Shown here: piece after piece, positions 34,228 through 42,685 of the stretch
Position numbering within the stretch: position 1 is the first letter of the stretch
Layout of the letters: each line of letters begins with the position of its first letter
NCBI GenBank assembly: GCA_900314565.1
Contig: OMVU01000005.1
Span: forward strand, 1 to 64,000
DNA length: 64,000 nt
Source of the DNA: an uncultured Eubacteriales bacterium
GTDB taxonomy: Bacteria; Bacillota; Clostridia; Lachnospirales; Lachnospiraceae
Reading direction: 5' to 3'
Notes under the pieces: model-generated
Database searches by the model: none
What the model was told of the DNA's origin: nothing
What the model saw: the letters and a program-made list of their open reading frames with translations, nothing else
Translations under genes and position numbers: made by a program

Positions 34228-34631
34228 CAGCCTTCCGACTCCGCGTCTTCCGTCTCCGCCGACATGATCTGCATCATCTCGGTCGGCGTCTGGGAAGTGT
34301 TCAATATATACGTCCCCTCCTTCAGCTTTCCGTGGTAGGCCGACAGCCTCTCCTGCAAAGTGAAGATATACGGGCTCGAGATCAGCCCGTTCTTATCCAG
34401 GATCTCTCCGATTTCCATCGCGGATGCCCCTTCCGGAATTGTGACCTGGACTTCAAGTCCCGGCTCGGCGGCCATCGCCTGTTCGTTGAAGACCGCATAT
34501 CCCCATGTGTAGGCTGTCCTTGCGAGGAACAGGAAAAAGATAAGGACAAGCGCATACAGAAGAATACGGATGATTCCCCTCGCGCCCATTACCGCCGCTG
34601 TATACGCGACTCCGTTCTTGCGTTTTGCCAT
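34227..34631 (-). CDS. MltG-like protein truncated to the membrane anchor and LysM-like domain
   Basis: 134 residues. A membrane helix (about 20-44) is followed by a domain resembling the LysM-like N-terminal part of MltG (VTIPEGASAMEIGEILDKNG, KLKEGTYILNTS). The YceG catalytic domain with its glutamate is absent, because the protein ends after the LysM-like part. In Bacillus the full-length yrrL (mltG) occupies this same position beside yrrM, so this is the syntenic descendant that has lost the transglycosylase. It may act as a binding or regulatory subunit. AGAAAGGA precedes ATG. Confidence 0.82.
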   Translation of the reverse strand: MAKRKNGVAYTAAVMGARGIIRILLYALVLIFFLFLARTAYTWGYAVFNEQAMAAEPGLEVQVTIPEGASAMEIGEILDKNGLISSPYIFTLQERLSAYHGKLKEGTYILNTSQTPTEMMQIMSAETEDAESEG

Positions 34632-34643
34632 AACAGTCCTTTC

Positions 34644-34982
34644 TCACGGAGTCGGCAGATGAATGCCGACCTCCCGGATCAGTCTCATATAAATATCCCG
34701 GATCTGCCGGCACAGATCCGCCTCAGCCTCAAGATAAGCGTTGACTTCCGGTATCTTCTGCATTTCCTGATACGATCTCTCAAGCTGTTCCGCGTTCTCC
34801 AGCATCTCATCCCCGGGGGAATTGCTGTACATTTCGAAAATATCTCCTCTCAGAAGATCCAGCTTCTCGCCGAGCCCGGGGTATTTCCTGAGATCCCGCT
34901 CACTTTTTCTGTACTGTTTATATGCACTGCAGTTTTTGATGCTCTGTACCAGCAGTTCTGTATTTTTCCCGACATCATCCAT
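34644..34982 (-). CDS. YlbF family protein
   Basis: 112 residues, almost wholly helical, of the YlbF/YmcA family (KSERDLRKYPGLGEKL, LERSYQEMQKIPEVNAYLEAEADLCRQI). In Bacillus, YlbF, YmcA and YaaT form a complex that modulates RNase Y. Here the gene sits 17 bases downstream of RNase J, which fits a role in RNA turnover. AAGGAG precedes ATG. Its exact partner cannot be told. Confidence 0.85.
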   Translation of the reverse strand: MDDVGKNTELLVQSIKNCSAYKQYRKSERDLRKYPGLGEKLDLLRGDIFEMYSNSPGDEMLENAEQLERSYQEMQKIPEVNAYLEAEADLCRQIRDIYMRLIREVGIHLPTP

Positions 34983-34999
34983 TGATCTCGCTCCTTCCG

Positions 35000-36727
35000 T
35001 CAGGTATCCGCCTCCATGATGATTGGAAGGATCATCGGTCTTCTCTGTGTCCTTCTCCAGATAAAATCGCTCAGCGAATCCTTGATATCAGATTTAATCT
35101 TCCCCCAGTCCGTCACATTGTGATCCAGACAGGTGAAAACGGCTTCATCGACCGTCTGCTTTGCCTCTGCAAGGAGTCCCTCGGACTCCCGCACATAGAC
35201 GAATCCCCGGGACACGATATCGGGTCCCGAAAGCAGGCGGTTCGTGTATTTTTCCAGTGTGAGCACGATGATCACGATTCCATCCTCGGAGAGCTTCTGA
35301 CGGTCACGGATCACAATATTGCCGACATCCCCGACGCCCAGTCCGTCGACCAAGATAGTCCCGGTCTGGACCTTGCCGATGATCCGCGCGCTCTCCGGAT
35401 CCAACTCAAGCACATCCCCGGAGTGCAGGATAAAAATATTGTCCTTCGGTATGCCGAGCGATTCCGCAAGGGCTGCATGCGCCCGCAGATGCCGCATCTC
35501 TCCGTGGACCGGTATCGCATATTTCGGTCTGAGCAGAGAGTAGATCAGCTTGATCTCCTCCTGGCACGCGTGGCCGGAGACATGCGTATCCTCAAAGATG
35601 ACGTGCGCACCGATTTCCGAGAGTTCATTGATGACATTGGACACCGCCTTCTCATTTCCCGGGATCGGGTGAGAGGAGAAGACGATCACATCGCCGGGAA
35701 TGAGCGTGACCTTCTTGTGGATATTTGCGGCCATGCGCGAGAGAGCCGCCATCGACTCGCCCTGGCTTCCCGTCGTGACAAGGACCAGCTTCTCCGGCGG
35801 ATAGTTCTTCATATCATCGACGGAAATTACCGTTCCTGCCGGATCATCCACATACCCGAGCGTTATGGCCGTCCCGATGACCTTCACCATCGACCGGCCT
35901 TCCAGAACGACCTTCCTGCCGAACTTTGCCGCACTGTTGATGATCTGCTGTACGCGATCGATGTTGGACGCAAACGTCGCAATGATCAGGCGCGATTTTG
36001 CATGCTCTGTAAATATCTGATCAAATTTCACGCCCACCGTACGTTCAGACATCGTAAATCCCGGATGCTCCGCATTGGTGGAGTCGCACATAAGGGCAAG
36101 GACCCCCTGCCGTCCGATCTCCGCAAACCGCTGAAGATCGATCGAATCGCCGAAGACCGGCGTATAATCGACCTTGAAATCTCCTGTGTGGAAGAGCACA
36201 CCCGCCGGGGTGTACAGTGCGAGTGCTGCGGCATCCTGGATCGAGTGATTGGTCTTGATAAATTCGACCTTGATGTCACCGAGCGTCACGACATCACCGA
36301 AATTCACGACGTTCCGGCGGATGACGTCCAGCATCTCGTGCTCCTCGAGCTTGTTCTCGATCAGGGCCATCGTGAGCTTTGTCGTATAAATGGGCACATT
36401 GATCTTGCGGAACACATACGGGATCGCCCCGATGTGGTCCTCATGACCATGTGTAATCACAAATCCCTTTACCTTGCTGTAGTTCTCTTCCAGATAAAAT
36501 GTATCCGGAAGCACAAAATCAACACCCAGCATGTCATCTTCAGGGAAGGACATACCGCAGTCAATGACGACGATGGAATCCCCGTACTCGATCGCGGTAA
36601 TGTTCATTCCGATCTGCTCCAGACCGCCGAGAGGAATGATCTTTACACGCTCTATCTGATTGTCTTTATTCTTCAAAAGATCCTCCTTTTCTTCCTTTAC
36701 TGACTCACCATAAGTTTCTATATTCAC
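35000..36727 (-). CDS. rnjA: Ribonuclease J
   Basis: An endo- and 5'-3' exoribonuclease of RNA maturation and decay. 575 residues with a metallo-beta-lactamase fold: N-terminal GGLEQIGMN, metal motif HGHEDHIGAIPYV (about 80-92), the beta-CASP region with SSHPIPGNE (about 360) and HVSGHACQEEIK, and a C-terminal domain. Only one RNase J gene is in this window. It overlaps the DUF1292 gene by four bases and starts the cluster's RNA-metabolism half. Confidence 0.95.
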   Translation of the reverse strand: MNIETYGESVKEEKEDLLKNKDNQIERVKIIPLGGLEQIGMNITAIEYGDSIVVIDCGMSFPEDDMLGVDFVLPDTFYLEENYSKVKGFVITHGHEDHIGAIPYVFRKINVPIYTTKLTMALIENKLEEHEMLDVIRRNVVNFGDVVTLGDIKVEFIKTNHSIQDAAALALYTPAGVLFHTGDFKVDYTPVFGDSIDLQRFAEIGRQGVLALMCDSTNAEHPGFTMSERTVGVKFDQIFTEHAKSRLIIATFASNIDRVQQIINSAAKFGRKVVLEGRSMVKVIGTAITLGYVDDPAGTVISVDDMKNYPPEKLVLVTTGSQGESMAALSRMAANIHKKVTLIPGDVIVFSSHPIPGNEKAVSNVINELSEIGAHVIFEDTHVSGHACQEEIKLIYSLLRPKYAIPVHGEMRHLRAHAALAESLGIPKDNIFILHSGDVLELDPESARIIGKVQTGTILVDGLGVGDVGNIVIRDRQKLSEDGIVIIVLTLEKYTNRLLSGPDIVSRGFVYVRESEGLLAEAKQTVDEAVFTCLDHNVTDWGKIKSDIKDSLSDFIWRRTQRRPMILPIIMEADT

Positions 36728-36987
36728 ATTTCAAAATCCGTATCCGTAAGCATCTCCGAAAAGATCCGCATGAGAGAATCAAGCTCGACCGGATCCTCGA
36801 CCGGAACAAACTCCGCCTCCGGGTCACTTTCCTCGGAAATGTCCTTTAAAATGAGCGCCTCCGCGTCCCCCTCCGGTGCATCTGTCACCAGGAGATAATC
36901 CGTACCGTTGATCCGCGTCTGCTCCTCAACATAAAACATATGCTCCGCACCGTTCTCGTCCCTGAATGCAATCGATTCGATATCCAT
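36724..36987 (-). CDS. DUF1292 protein (YrzB family)
   Basis: 87 residues, very acidic, with the DUF1292 pattern (FRDENGAEHMFYVEEQTRINGTDYLLV, then EGDAEALILKDISEE). Function is unknown across the family, which always sits near ruvX and ireB. The start at 36987 is chosen because GGAGGAAG stands three bases before ATG. The frame is open to 37047 but the extension is unlike the family. Four-base overlap with rnjA. Confidence 0.88.
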   Translation of the reverse strand: MDIESIAFRDENGAEHMFYVEEQTRINGTDYLLVTDAPEGDAEALILKDISEESDPEAEFVPVEDPVELDSLMRIFSEMLTDTDFEM

Positions 36988-37009
36988 ATTCTTCCTCCAT
37001 ACAGTTCTG

Positions 37010-37110
37010 CATCCGTGCAGAAATAACATACTCAGTGCAGATAACATACATCAGTGCAGAGATCATATTCACCCGCTCAGAAGCAGCCTGATCAGTGCAG
37101 AGATGACCCG
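37010..37110. repeat. Degenerate short repeats between DUF1292 and ruvX
   Basis: Four imperfect copies of a CAGTGCAGATAACATAC / ATCAGTGCAGAGAT unit occur at about 37010, 37032, 37050 and 37092. Copies differ in length and sequence. No gene or known site is recognised. Confidence 0.55.
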
Positions 37111-37137
37111 CATGAACAGAGAGCATATGCGCCGGTT

Positions 37138-37188
37138 CATGATATTTCCTGTGTCAGCGCACCGTTCGCTGGAACAGGAAATATCGTG
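37138..37188. other. Strong hairpin between ruvX and DUF1292
   Basis: GATATTTCCTGT (37141-37152) pairs with ACAGGAAATATC (37174-37185). The stem extends outward with ATG/CGT-type wobble pairs and inward with CAGCG/CGCTG. No T run follows on either strand, so it is not a classical terminator. It may limit read-through or protect the ruvX 3' end. Confidence 0.55.
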
Positions 37189-37209
37189 ACACCCCGGCGC
37201 CTGCTCCCT

Positions 37210-37623
37210 TTACCGGTTCATATAGTCCCGCAGGATAATGACCGCCGCAATCATATCGACATACTTCTTAAAATCCCTGCGGGGGATGCCGGCCTCCTCC
37301 ATGGCCTGGTCGGCTTCCACCGTCGTGAGTCTTTCATCTACAAGAAAGACAGGGAGAGAAAATTTTCTCTCAAGCTCCTCTTTGAACGCGAGAGTTTTTT
37401 CCGCCCTGTCCCCCATCGTATCATCCATATTGAGGGGCAGCCCGAGTACGATCGATTCCACGCCGTAATACTCGATCAGTTCTCCGATCCTTCTGAAAGT
37501 CGGACGCATATGCGTCTCCTTCTCTCTCCTGATGATCTCGACACCCTGTGCCGTGATCCCGAGCGGATCGGTGACCGCCACCCCCACTGTCTTTGAGCCG
37601 AAATCAAGCCCAAGAATTCGCAT
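37210..37623 (-). CDS. ruvX: Putative Holliday junction resolvase RuvX (YqgF)
   Basis: 137 residues, RNase H-like fold. It begins RILGLDFGSKTVGVAVTDPLG with the first catalytic Asp, then IVLGLPLNMDDTMG, VDERLTT with the Glu, and a C-terminal DMIAAVIIL containing the last acidic residue. The family acts in 16S rRNA maturation and/or on Holliday junctions. The start at 37623 (TAATG overlap with ireB) has AAGGAGG four bases before. An upstream start at 37644 would add seven residues. Confidence 0.93.
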   Translation of the reverse strand: MRILGLDFGSKTVGVAVTDPLGITAQGVEIIRREKETHMRPTFRRIGELIEYYGVESIVLGLPLNMDDTMGDRAEKTLAFKEELERKFSLPVFLVDERLTTVEADQAMEEAGIPRRDFKKYVDMIAAVIILRDYMNR

Positions 37624-37898
37624 TAATCCTCCTTGTCCTCCCATGCCTTATTCTTGATATAGGCCCTGAGAAGCTCCTCGACCAGTTCGTCTCTCTCAAC
37701 TTTCATGATCATGCTGCGCGCGCTCTTATAGCTCGTAATGTAAGTAGGGTCACCTGACATAATATACCCGACGATCTGGTTGACAGGATTATACCCTTTT
37801 TCGGCCATCGCGTTGTAAACAATATCAAGTACATCCTTGACATTGATCTCCGGTCCGGTCTTCACTTTAAAATACTGTGTGTTCCCCAAATCCGACAT
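37623..37898 (-). CDS. ireB: IreB family regulatory phosphoprotein
   Basis: 91 residues, the YrzL/IreB family. The N-terminus SDLGNTQYFKV contains a Thr near position 7, in the region where Enterococcus IreB is phosphorylated by the kinase IreK. The core YNAMAEKGYNPVNQIVGYIMSGDPTYIT is highly typical. IreB negatively controls envelope-stress adaptation. It is followed by ruvX with a one-base overlap, the common Firmicute arrangement. Confidence 0.93.
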   Translation of the reverse strand: MSDLGNTQYFKVKTGPEINVKDVLDIVYNAMAEKGYNPVNQIVGYIMSGDPTYITSYKSARSMIMKVERDELVEELLRAYIKNKAWEDKED

Positions 37899-38105
37899 AC
37901 ATAAACCTCACTTTACATTTTTCGTAAATGACCCGGCCTGCGGATCCTTTGTCCTCAGGTTACTTTAACGAACTCCTGTCTTTCTGTCTGCATACACAGA
38001 ACCATTTTACACTCAATGAGGGCAATGTTCAAGTCAATTGTCAGAAAACGAGAGCCGCATCCGCATGCGCGGTAACCCGGACAGACCGGTGAACCAACGT
38101 TTTTT

Positions 38106-39491
38106 CTAATTTACGGACTGCGTGCATGTCTCATTCCGTGCGACAAGTTCTCCCCGGGAAGTCACCGAATCCGGGACGAGCTCAATAATTTCATTTGCAA
38201 GATCCCTCCCGGTATAGAAAATGAACGGCACATACTCCCGCGTATATCCCTTAAAAGCCTTCTTTCCGGAGACGACTGCCCGCTCCTCGAAGAGCACGGA
38301 CACTTTTTTCCCGAGGAAGGATTCAGCATAGACCACTCTCTCCTTTTTGTCAAGCTCGATGAGCTTCGCGGAGCGCGCCTGCTTCACCTTCTCGGGGACC
38401 TGTCCCGCCATTTTGGCCGCGGCTGTCCCCTTACGGACGGAATATTTGAAGATATGGGTCCTTGAAAAACGGATCTCCGATACGAACCGGAGTGTCTCGG
38501 AAAATTCTTCCTCCGTCTCCCCCGGGAATCCCGCGATAATGTCGGTCATAATGGCCGGCATCTCATAATATTTCCGGAGCAGAGCGCATTTTTCGGCAAA
38601 ATCCACCGTGCTGTACTTTCTGCGCATGCGGAGAAGCGTGCCGTCACAGCCGCTCTGCATGGAGAGGTGGAAGGAAGGGCAGACCTTATGGATCTTTGCA
38701 ATTTCCCGCACGAACTCCTCCGTGATAATGCCCGGCTCGAGCGACCCCAGACGGATCCGTTCGATCCCGTCGATCTCCGAAATTTCCCGAATGATGTCGA
38801 GCAGACGGAAGTTCGTCTCAGCGGCAGAGGCATACGGTGTCTGGCGGTTCGTTCCCGGATACTCAAAATCGAGCCCGTAGGAGCTTATGTGGATGCCGGT
38901 AAGAACGATCTCACGGTAGCCGCGCTCCACAAGCTTCTCCGCCTCCCGGAGGATCTCATTACTCCTGCGGCTTCGGACCCGTCCGCGGACATAGGGGATC
39001 ATGCAGTAGGAACAGAACTGGTTGCAGCCGTCCTGGATCTTTAAAAATGCCCTCGTATGCTCTCCGTCCGGCACAAAATGCAGTTCATCATACTCGCGAA
39101 CATTGCTGATCCTGCTGACCGCGATCCCCTTGGACTGCATAAGGTCCGAGAAATAGGCATCGAGGATTTCCGGGAGCATTCCCTTCTCGTGATTGCCGAC
39201 GATAATATCCACGGCCGGATCCGCCCTGAGCGAATCCTCCGCGTCCTGCACGTAGCAGCCCGCTGCAACGACGACCGCATCCGGATTCATCTCCTTCGCC
39301 CGATGCAGCATCTGCCTCGACTTTCTGTCCGCCACATTCGTGACAGTGCATGTATTGATCACGTAAAGATCAGCCCCCGGCGCAAAGGGAACTTCCTCAT
39401 AACCGGCGGCCAGCAGGCTCTGCCGCATAGCGTCGGTCTCGTATGAATTAACTTTGCAGCCGAGGCTGTGAAAAGCGGCTTTCCTTGCCAT
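38106..39491 (-). CDS. mtaB: tRNA (t6A37 C2) methylthiotransferase MtaB
   Basis: Adds a methylthio group to t6A37 of tRNA to make ms2t6A, using two iron-sulfur clusters. 461 residues: the N-terminal UPF0004 domain with cysteines in SLGCKVN, INTCTVTN and AAGCYVQ, the radical SAM motif CNQFCSYCMIPYVRG (about residue 155), and a C-terminal TRAM domain ending GELVARNE. The start at 39491 is chosen because AAGGAG leaves proper spacing only for the second ATG. Confidence 0.95.
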   Translation of the reverse strand: MARKAAFHSLGCKVNSYETDAMRQSLLAAGYEEVPFAPGADLYVINTCTVTNVADRKSRQMLHRAKEMNPDAVVVAAGCYVQDAEDSLRADPAVDIIVGNHEKGMLPEILDAYFSDLMQSKGIAVSRISNVREYDELHFVPDGEHTRAFLKIQDGCNQFCSYCMIPYVRGRVRSRRSNEILREAEKLVERGYREIVLTGIHISSYGLDFEYPGTNRQTPYASAAETNFRLLDIIREISEIDGIERIRLGSLEPGIITEEFVREIAKIHKVCPSFHLSMQSGCDGTLLRMRRKYSTVDFAEKCALLRKYYEMPAIMTDIIAGFPGETEEEFSETLRFVSEIRFSRTHIFKYSVRKGTAAAKMAGQVPEKVKQARSAKLIELDKKERVVYAESFLGKKVSVLFEERAVVSGKKAFKGYTREYVPFIFYTGRDLANEIIELVPDSVTSRGELVARNETCTQSVN

Positions 39492-39649
39492 ACGTTGCAT
39501 CTCCTTTTTTCAGGTCCCGCTCGCGGGATCCGGTGCGGTGCCCGGGTCAGCGCAGATTACATACTTCCTGACTGTGTGCCTGCCCGGATACTCTCCGCGG
39601 TACCTCCTTTATGCGAAAGCATTCTGTCCGCCACACCACATGATTTGGC

Positions 39650-39678
39650 TTGACTTGCCCTCTTATTCAAGATAAGAT
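39650..39678 (+). promoter_or_regulatory. Promoter of the HPr-like gene
   Basis: TTGACT (39650-39655) and TAAGAT (39673-39678), spacing 17, 49 bases before the start codon. Confidence 0.7.
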
Positions 39679-39727
39679 GAAAGTGCGGATGAGAAATCTG
39701 CTTCTTAATTAAAGGAGGAATACATCA

Positions 39728-39961
39728 ATGAAAACTATCAAAGTTTCTCTGAACTCAATCGATAAAGTAAAGACTTTCGTCAACGATATCAATCGTTTTG
39801 ATTTCGATTTCGACCTTGTATCCGGCCGCTACGTCATCGACGCAAAATCCATCATGGGCATCTTCAGCCTTGATCTGTCAAAGCCGATCGACCTGAACAT
39901 TCACGCCGAGGGCGACTCCCTTCAGGAAGTCCTGAAGACGCTTGAGCAGTACGAAGTATAA
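39728..39961 (+). CDS. HPr-family protein without the catalytic histidine (Crh-like)
   Basis: 77 residues with the HPr fold. The block DAKSIMGIFSLDLSKP (about 38-53) is a strong match to the HPr Ser46 region. The active-site His15 (usually GIHARPA) has no counterpart, because residues 9-17 read NSIDKVKTF. It therefore cannot carry phosphate from EI to sugar permeases. Like Bacillus Crh (Gln at 15), it may be a serine-phosphorylated regulator of CcpA and HPr kinase, although the phosphate-accepting Ser remains to be proven. AAAGGAGG lies upstream. Own promoter and terminator. Confidence 0.85.
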   Translation: MKTIKVSLNSIDKVKTFVNDINRFDFDFDLVSGRYVIDAKSIMGIFSLDLSKPIDLNIHAEGDSLQEVLKTLEQYEV

Positions 39962-40072
39962 AACATACGCGGTAATGCGCACACAGGTATGAGTGATCGC
40001 ATCGCAGCATCCGCATCCCGGCTTTTCCCGCGGTTCCTCATCCCTGTAAGACGTACATATTAGAATGAGAGA

Positions 40073-40127
40073 GCACTATATACGGCAGACATTGCAGTCA
40101 ATGCAGGCCATATATAGTGCCTTTTCT
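40073..40127 (+). terminator. Terminator after the HPr-like gene
   Basis: GCACTATATA (40073-40082) pairs with TATATAGTGC (40111-40120), followed by CTTTTCTTTTC. The loop holds a further GCA...TGC pairing. Confidence 0.75.
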
Positions 40128-40140
40128 TTTCATTTTTTCT

Positions 40141-41319
40141 TTACTTCGCAATGATCGTCTCTGTCTGCTCGATCGCAGTGCGCACCAGATCATCGATATC
40201 GCTTTTCAGCTTCTGTTCCGATTTCTCTATGACGCTTAAGATCGGCTTTGTGACCGGGTGCTTTGCGACAAAGATCGTGCAGCAGTCCTCATAGGGAAGG
40301 ATCGATGTCTCGTATGTGCCGATCTTTCTTGCGATCGCGCTGATATCATTTTTATCCGACCCGATGAGCGGCCTGTAGACAGGCATCGTGCAGGCGGCAT
40401 CCGTGCAGAAAAGACTCTGCATGGTCTGGCTCGCGACCTGACCGATGCTCTCCCCGGTGACAAGTCCGAGATCCCCGTCCTCCTTCGCAAAATGCTCCGC
40501 GATCTTCATCATATATCTGCGCATGATAATGGTGAGCTCATTGTGCGGGCACCTGTCATAGATCGCCAGCTGAATATCCGTGAAATTAACGATATGCAGA
40601 CGGATCGGGCCGGCGTAGGCAGCGATCTGCTTCGCGAGATCCACGACCTTCTGCTTCGCCCGCTCCGAGGTATAGGGCGGCGCGTGGAAATATGTCGCGT
40701 CCAGCGTGACACCGCGCTTCGCGATCATCCAGCCCGCGACCGGAGAATCGATCCCGCCGGACAGGAGGAGCATAGCCTTTCCGGCTGTCCCGATCGGCAT
40801 GCCGCCCGGTCCCGGAATGATCTTCGAATAAATATAGATCTCATCGCGGATCTCAACGTCAAAAAGGATCTCCGGATCATGGACGTCGACCTTCATCGAC
40901 GGATAAGCCATGAGGATCGCCTCTCCGAGCTCCGCATCCACCTCCATGGATGTCAGCGGATATTCCTTGTCCACACGTCTCGCCTTCACCTTGAATGTGG
41001 ATGTGCATCCCGGATGTTCTTCGCTGATGTAGGAAACGATATCGGCGCGCAGCTTTTCGATATCCCCTTTTTCGTAAATGACGACCGGGCAGATTCCCAC
41101 GATCCCGAAAACATGCTGCAGGACATCGATCGTCTCGTCAAAATTCCAGTTCCCTCCGCAGTTGACATAAATTCTCCCGCGCGTCTTCGTAACGTCAAAA
41201 TCTCCGTCGATGCGCGCAAGGAGCGTGCGGATCCGCTTTGCGAGCGCATCCTCAAAAAGATGACGGTTGTCTCCCTTGATGCCGATCTCGCCGTATTTGA
41301 TCAGAAATGAATTGTACAT
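40141..41319 (-). CDS. thiI: tRNA 4-thiouridine sulfurtransferase ThiI
   Basis: Makes s4U8 in tRNA. 392 residues: N-terminal ferredoxin-like and THUMP domains (KYGEIGIKGDNRHLFED, RIYVNCGG) and a PP-loop ATPase domain with LLLSGGIDSPVAGWM (about residue 183). No rhodanese domain, as in other Firmicutes, and the Cys in YEDCCTIFVAKHP (about 345) is the probable persulfide-handling residue. The cysteine desulfurase 13 bases upstream is its sulfur donor. Confidence 0.96.
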   Translation of the reverse strand: MYNSFLIKYGEIGIKGDNRHLFEDALAKRIRTLLARIDGDFDVTKTRGRIYVNCGGNWNFDETIDVLQHVFGIVGICPVVIYEKGDIEKLRADIVSYISEEHPGCTSTFKVKARRVDKEYPLTSMEVDAELGEAILMAYPSMKVDVHDPEILFDVEIRDEIYIYSKIIPGPGGMPIGTAGKAMLLLSGGIDSPVAGWMIAKRGVTLDATYFHAPPYTSERAKQKVVDLAKQIAAYAGPIRLHIVNFTDIQLAIYDRCPHNELTIIMRRYMMKIAEHFAKEDGDLGLVTGESIGQVASQTMQSLFCTDAACTMPVYRPLIGSDKNDISAIARKIGTYETSILPYEDCCTIFVAKHPVTKPILSVIEKSEQKLKSDIDDLVRTAIEQTETIIAK

Positions 41320-41332
41320 AGGACCTCTCTTC

Positions 41333-42490
41333 TTATCGTCTTGTATATCTTCGAAGCATGGGAACGACTTCCCTGAGCACTTCGAGCGTCTGATCGACCT
41401 CCCAGGTCGTATTCAGCGCGCAGAAGCTCATGCGGATGGATGAGGACATCTCCTCTTTCGGTGCACCGATCGCCGTTAACGTCGGACTGCCCGCCCGTTT
41501 GTGGGAGGAGCAGGCTGAGCCTGCCGAGACATAAATTCCCCGGTCTTCGAGCGTGTGCTGGAGCACCTCCGCGCCGACGCCGATGAACGCTGCGTTCACG
41601 ATATGGGGCGCACCCTCGTCTCCCGGCATGCCGTGGATAACGACCCCTTCCATCCCGGAAAGTCCCGCACACAGCCGCTCACGGAGCGCTCTCATGTGCG
41701 CGACCGACTCGTCAAGATCCCTGTATGCCTCCTCGCAGGCAATTCCGAGTCCGGCGATCCCCGGTACATTCTCCGTTCCGGAGCGCAGCCCGCTCTGCTG
41801 GCCGCCTCCGAGAATGAGCGGCAGGACTTTCGCCCGCTCACTTTTATATAAGAAGCCTGTTCCTTTGGGACCGTGGAGCTTATGCCCGCTCACGCTGAGC
41901 ATGTCGGCACCGATCTCCCTCGGGTAAATGCGGTACTTTCCGAATGCCTGGATAGCGTCAATATGGTAGAGAGCTTTCGGACAGAGCTGTCTCTTCATTT
42001 TCCCGATTTCATGGACGGGCGTCACCGAGCCGATCTCGTTGTTGACATACATCATGGAGATGAGGATCACATCCGGCGTAAGCTCCCTCTCAAGCTGCGA
42101 AAGATCAAGGCGTCCCTGACCGTCGACATCGATGCCGACGACATGAAAGCCCTCTTTCGCAAGAAGCTTAAGCGGCTCCGAGACTGCCGGATGCTCCATC
42201 TTCGTCGTGATGATCTTGCTGCCCGCGCGGCGATTTGCAAGCGCCCCTCCGATGAGCGCCCAGTTATTGGCCTCTGTGCCGCCGGAAGTGAAATAGATCT
42301 CACTTTCCGAGACTTTCAGGACCTTCGCGATCGTCTTGGCGGAAGCCTTGATATACTTCTCGGCGTCAACGCCCTTTTTATGGAGCGAGGACGGATTCCC
42401 ATAATCTTCTGTCATGACCCGCATGACTGTCTCTGCGGCCCCGGGTGAGACACGCGTCGTGGATGAATTATCAAAATATATTTCTCTCAT
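41333..42490 (-). CDS. Cysteine desulfurase (NifS/IscS family), partner of ThiI
   Basis: Takes sulfur from cysteine as an enzyme persulfide. 385 residues, PLP-dependent fold type I. PLP lysine in SVSGHKLHGPKGTGFLY (about residue 200), the conserved EANNWALIGG region, and the active Cys in SAGSACSSHKR (about 325), a short-loop form that suggests group I. The start at 42490 (MREIYFDNSSTTRVSPG) replaces an open GTG/ATG extension to 42538. The tight linkage to thiI mirrors Bacillus nifZ-thiI. Confidence 0.94.
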   Translation of the reverse strand: MREIYFDNSSTTRVSPGAAETVMRVMTEDYGNPSSLHKKGVDAEKYIKASAKTIAKVLKVSESEIYFTSGGTEANNWALIGGALANRRAGSKIITTKMEHPAVSEPLKLLAKEGFHVVGIDVDGQGRLDLSQLERELTPDVILISMMYVNNEIGSVTPVHEIGKMKRQLCPKALYHIDAIQAFGKYRIYPREIGADMLSVSGHKLHGPKGTGFLYKSERAKVLPLILGGGQQSGLRSGTENVPGIAGLGIACEEAYRDLDESVAHMRALRERLCAGLSGMEGVVIHGMPGDEGAPHIVNAAFIGVGAEVLQHTLEDRGIYVSAGSACSSHKRAGSPTLTAIGAPKEEMSSSIRMSFCALNTTWEVDQTLEVLREVVPMLRRYTRR

Positions 42491-42685
42491 AAGAACTGAG
42501 TATAACATAAAAGCACAGGGGCGTGCACCTATTTTCACACCGAGAATTCTCTCTGCGAATCCTCTCCGGTCATTCTGCGGTGCATAATCCCCATGGCATT
42601 CCTCCAGAAAAGTACTCTGCGCTTACCGGCACAGAATTTTTCCTGTCGCAGATCCGGAAAGAACGGGCTGATTCATTCTTTCGTC

